DNA of 64,000 nucleotides, taken from the NCBI RefSeq assembly GCF_048564905.1, contig NC_133014.1:15385136-15449135 (forward strand), in the 5' to 3' direction. Below, in pieces: positions 59,510 through 64,000 of this stretch. Source of the stretch: Vicugna pacos (Eukaryota; Chordata; Mammalia; Artiodactyla; Camelidae). Within the stretch, counting starts at the first letter, position 1; every line of letters begins with the position of its first letter. Both the position numbers and the translations under genes were made by a program. The notes beneath the pieces are model-generated. The model saw only the letters and a list, made by a program, of their open reading frames with translations. It did no database searches and was not told where the DNA came from.

Positions 59510-60827
59510 CAGTGTCCTCCATTTACCTAGAATAGGAATGTTCTGGATACGTTAAATAAGGCAGGCAAGTTGCAATGAATAAGACACGTTTATAGCTGAA
59601 TTAAGTGTGTAGAATAAAAGATGTGACAACTCTTAAAATGAGTAGAACTCATTACTAACTGCTTTTCTCATGCTCTAGCTTTTATGTAAAGCCAACCTTG
59701 CATTCCTTCTGGATCTTTTACTCTTTTGTGAGTTTCTTTTTCTTCTGGAAGCTTCATGTGAAGGTCCAAAAAGCACTGCCTGTGAGTGTGTGTAGCAGAA
59801 ATGAACAAAATATAGGCATGCTTAGTATGTGTTATAATTCTCCAAAGACCTTAGAAATGTCTGTCCACTAAATGGCTGTCGGTCAAGATTGGGGACAACC
59901 TATGTTGGTTTCTGCATTTGCAGAGAAAGGCAGGCTTGGATTGATAGCGGTTTGCCAGGGGGACATCCATAAAGAGTATTTCTTTTTTTTCTTCTATGGA
60001 CAAAATACAAAGAAGTTAACTGAGCTCCAACTTGCCTCCTTAGTGGAGCCATATACCTGACTTATCCATGGCGTCTTTACCAGATTGAGTTGTAAGGGAG
60101 AAGTCATTTGCGTTCAATGCTTTGACAGCCTCATCTTTGGGAAATTTGGAGATTTCCCGAGCAAACTCTGGCCAGAGGAAATCCCCGCGGGTTTTGAAGC
60201 AGCTCACCCCCTCAGCCAGCTATGAGAACGCCCCACGCCTTCACTGCCTAACCGGCTCTCATGCCCCGACCGCCACGTGCAGCCAGACCTGCAAAGGCTT
60301 CAGTACCCTTCGGTGGGAACTGAGAGGTCTCTCTCTCACGGGAATCAGAACGAAGTGGCCAAGGGAGGCCGGCATAAAATACCCAAAGCAGACTCCGTTA
60401 CTGAAGAAAGAAGGCAACTGTCAAAGGCACAGAAAAGCAGGAGGAAAAAGAAGTAAGATCCAGTACGTGTCTGCACGAGGTGTCCTGGCACAGACAGCGC
60501 CTTCTAGGTTATGAGCATCTAGCGAGGGAGTGCAGCTGCCACTTTCAACAATCTTCCTTAACGCCTCGATGTTTTTGCCAGGCATTTCCTCCCTGCCTCC
60601 TGCTTGGGCACATGTTCTCTGAAATCCCCGACCAGGAGAAGCAGTGACTGTCCCTTTCTTATTGAAATTAAAAAAAAAAAAAAAGGACATGATGTCTTGA
60701 ACGCCTCCGATTTGAATAGCTCGCGCACATCTTTCTTTTCATTTGATCAAATGTCAGAGAAGCCTGTGGGGGTTTTTTGGCAACCAGCCCTCTCCCATCA
60801 GCACACAACAGGGCAGGTCAACTCCTT
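59510..60827. other. Unrecognised DNA
   Basis: No gene recognised. A 130-codon plus frame at 60122-60514 has no family likeness. Poly-A at about 60669-60684. Confidence 0.4.
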
Positions 60828-61023
60828 CAGTGGTTCTCAGCCTGGGAGCACTTCGAAGCACCTGGGGAGCTTCCTCAATGCCAACGCCAGAGCTCCTCCT
60901 CAGACCAATTCCGTCAAAATTGTTAGAAGGCAGGGACTGGAGAGGTGGGGGGCAGGCCTGGGCATTTGTAATTTCTTTAAGTTTCCGGAAGAGTCTAATA
61001 TAAACCCAAGATAGACAACAGCT
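60828..61023 (+). mobile_element. MER5-type hAT element
   Basis: Forward copy starting 'cagtggttctcagcctggga', with 'gaagcacctggggagcttcc' and 'gcaggcctgggcatttgtaa'. The 3' end is diverged, and no clear 8 bp duplication is seen. Confidence 0.75.
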
Positions 61024-62049
61024 GAACTGGGTATTATCCAAGTCGCTAGCAGGAAGATTGGAGCTTCCGATGGGCGGGTCAAAGAGGTGAACGTCCAGGT
61101 CCTTCAGAAACAGGACAAGGGTCAGTGATTTTCAGACAGCAGCTGGCTGCAGAAATGATTTTTCACAAATAGCAGTGGAAAGGCTTCTTCAAGGTTAAAG
61201 AGAAAGACTTCGGCAAAATGAATAAAAAATTGAGCCTTCTTTCTAGACAAGTCCACCCAGCTGAGCATCAATATAAATATATATTCTGTAGTTATGTGGA
61301 TGATCTAGTATTTTGGAGAATCTTACTTTGCTTTTTTTATACAAATTTATTTTTTTATTAGTCTCAAGAGTCCAGAAAATCAGCTCTATAATTTGACATA
61401 ATCTACTTCTTAAACTTTACCTAACTCCTTTAACTAGCAATAAATTAGGTTCCAGCAGCCCACATCTGATGAATAGACCCTGAGCCATATTAACTACAAA
61501 ATACATCACTATATGAATAATTGAAGCATCGCAGTTTTGCAAACAGTCCCGTGGTTCTACCAGAGGTAACTTATCAACTGGCCTAAATAGAATTACCCTA
61601 AATACTCCTAAGAAAAAAACGGAAGCCTTATTTATCCCTTCGAAGGCTTAGAATGAAGTTAGACAAAGTGCACATTTCTGCAGCGGCCATTCCTAAGTTT
61701 CCTGGCAATTCCACAGAAATAGGAAGAGAGATTCCTTCTTGCCCTCATTGTGTGCAGCCCAGCTCGGACGCTAGAAGGAAGTGGAGACAAACCAAGGGAG
61801 ATAAGGAAGCAAAACCAGTGTTAAACACTGAAAAAATGAAAATAAAACTAAGAGCATCATCATATGAAGGTTTGTTCTCAAGAGAAAAGAGGATGAAAAG
61901 GAATATGAATTCATCCATCAGACGTTTATTCTGGTTCTACCACGTGTAGAGCTTTGGAAGAGACGCAATGATGACTCTGGAAAGGGAATTCTGGGGCAAA
62001 TCACGGATCTTAGAAAGCCAGGTAAGGAGTCGGTATTTTCCCATTATTA
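61024..62049. other. Unrecognised DNA
   Basis: No gene or named repeat; AT-rich from 61260 to 61640. Confidence 0.4.
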
Positions 62050-62290
62050 GCGATACCAGCGCTAACAGTAATAATAAATGCACTGTATTGTGTACTTGCT
62101 CCGCACTTGTACTAAAAAAGCTTTCACACACATTTCTCACCACGTTCCTTCAGGCACCTGAGATCTATTATTTATTCCCATCTTAGAGTTCAGGAAACCG
62201 GGTGCGAAGTGTTTAAGTACTTTGTCTGAGGCCGTCCAGCTAGAATTAAATGGCTGGGTTTCCAAAAGTAGATTTAACCTACTCTTTAAA
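62050..62290 (-). repeat. MIR SINE
   Basis: Reverse MIR: 'aataataaatgcactgtatt', 'cccatcttagagttcaggaa', 'ctgaggccgtccagctagaa'. Confidence 0.7.
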
Positions 62291-64000
62291 CTCTGAGTCT
62301 TAAACACTTAACTGCATTTAATAGTTTGTAAGACATTGAGAAACCAAGAGATAACTTTACAATGGTGACATAAGCAGCTTTGATAAATCACACACACTAC
62401 ATTCTAACTGAAGGTCATACAAAGTGTCCTTGCTCTGGGTTCTAAACATCCCCGCCTGCTCCCTCCGTGACCCACCAGCACCCACACTTCTGCCTGCGTG
62501 ACCGAGGCCACACCAGTCTGAGCATGGCTGGCTGGTGACTCCCCAGATGGCGTTAGGGCTGCTTCTGAGCGCACAGAATCTGCAACAACGCCGGATAATC
62601 CAAAGTGCAGGGGATGCTCAAGTGGCCACATTGAAAGGAGAGGCTCCTCTGTCACCTCCCTCCAAAAAACCAAACTAGATATAATTACACACAGGACCAG
62701 TCTACAACACAGAGCGGCAGGATGTCCCCGCTGGCTCAGTTGTCCAGCTTCTGGTCCAGTGGGAGAGACTGGAAACCCAGCTGGTGCCCACATCCCTCCT
62801 TCAAAATAAGGAACCGTCTCTCCAAATCAGAATCTTCACAGCTCTCAGGAAAATTACGTTATAAATAGGGAAACAAAGTAACTGCTCACATAATCAGTAT
62901 TTCATAATAAAAGGAGCTATAAGATGCTCTTGACCCAGCCTGTTCAAGCTCAGGTCCAAAGTTCTCTTCCTAGCCACGTGACCTTCCACATGTGACCCTG
63001 CGCCGCAGGTCAGAACAGGTTTGTTTTGCCGACTAAATGCATCAGGGTCCTTAGAACTAGACTTGGCACAGAGGACGCCTCCAGCCACACAATTCCTCCT
63101 CTGCACGCCTGACATTCTGCTCTTCAGAGATTCTGTGCTTGCTGGAAAGTATCGGCCCTCTCCTCCAATCTCCATTTAAAATTCAGAGCTCAGGTGGCTA
63201 GCAAGCATCAGCCACCACCACTTTAGTGTGAATTAGTCTGTCGTACTGTTTTTTCACTTTGGGGAAGAAAGGACCTGTCAGAGCATACCTCTCCCCACAT
63301 ATGGAAGATACGGAAGAGGAGCTGCAGATGCGCAAGGGGAAGTGGGCTGAAGGGCTGAAACACGCAGTTCCACTGACTTGGTGGTTCTGTGGGGCCCCAG
63401 TCCCTGGGAGGCCCTGATGCTGGCTTCACACCTCTCTGTTTTAACCTCCCCAACAAGATAATTCTTGCTAACTCTGCTTCCCACGCTCCTCACGTTGGTT
63501 CCACCAAGTCCTTCCCAACCACCCGCGTAGACAGACGGCCCTCCCACGTTGCTGTTCAACCCTGCCGTCACTGACTAACTGGGCGACGGCTCCCCTCTGT
63601 GCCTGTACGGCTGCCCCTGCCCTGCGGCCCTACTCCAGACCTCTGCGCTCAGCTTCCCTTTGGATGTGGGCACGCGGCACCCACCGCTGCAGGTTCCTGA
63701 TTCCGTTTACAGGTGTGAGAAGGCTGCCTTGTACACCCCGGCCACCGCATCACTCCAACCGTTTTGCCACTCACTTGCCAGGCCAGATGGCCAGTGAGTC
63801 AAAACAGGGCGACCGCTGACCTGGAGAAGGAGGCGTGTCTTTGCACCAGGCCCTGCCGCTGCCCCGTCACCTGAGCCCCAGTGGACTCCTGGCCCCCTTC
63901 CGGCACGGACAGCCTCCGACTGGGTTCCACAGCACCCCTCTTCTCCTCCTGACCTTTGCTGGGCTCCCAGCCTTCCCGGGGCTAGCCCGTCGTCAGAGAG
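62291..64000. other. Unrecognised DNA, GC-rich at right edge
   Basis: No gene recognised. From about 63540 to the window end the sequence is GC-rich with about 25 CpGs in 460 bp by hand count, which could be the edge of a CpG island or gene lying to the right. The 129-codon minus frame at 62404-62793 resembles no family. Confidence 0.4.

Overview
The window looks like nuclear DNA from a camelid mammal (camel, llama or alpaca type). The strongest sign is seven copies of a tRNA-derived SINE with a GCTCAGTGGTAGAG-like A box and a GGTTCAATCCCC-like B box, matching the camelid vic family as I remember it. Around them lie L1 3' ends of one recent-looking subfamily and many old mammalian repeats (MIR, L2, MER5, MER20 and MaLR LTRs). 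The exact species cannot be read from this sequence alone.

I find no protein-coding gene I can defend. All open frames are short, and those I examined are either inside repeats or resemble no family I know. The window is best read as intergenic or intronic DNA with one likely promoter at its left end.

Layout: 1-160 is a MIR. 420-990 is a CpG island with a GC box and a strong splice donor, both reading leftward. 999-1760 is a minisatellite of nineteen 40-42 bp units carrying 18 ATTGG and 8 CCAAT motifs (NF-Y-type boxes). A TATAAA follows it at 1780. 2.1-11 kb is mostly unique DNA with MIR, L2 and one MaLR LTR. 11-19 kb has a vic SINE, a 5'-inverted L1 and a longer internally deleted L1. 20-24 kb is packed with MIR, L2, a vic SINE and a MaLR LTR holding a nested L1. 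24-37 kb is mixed unique and repeat DNA. 37-52 kb is rich in L1, including two more inverted copies, with a 166 bp tandem duplication and a MER20. 52-64 kb has L2, a vic SINE, a polypyrimidine tract, two MER5 copies and a GC-rich right edge.

No functional gene set can be described. The most notable items are the CCAAT minisatellite joined to the CpG island and three L1 insertions whose 5' parts are inverted, two of them bounded by target-site duplications. Repeat family names come from memory of consensus sequences, not from a search, so boundaries of old elements are approximate.
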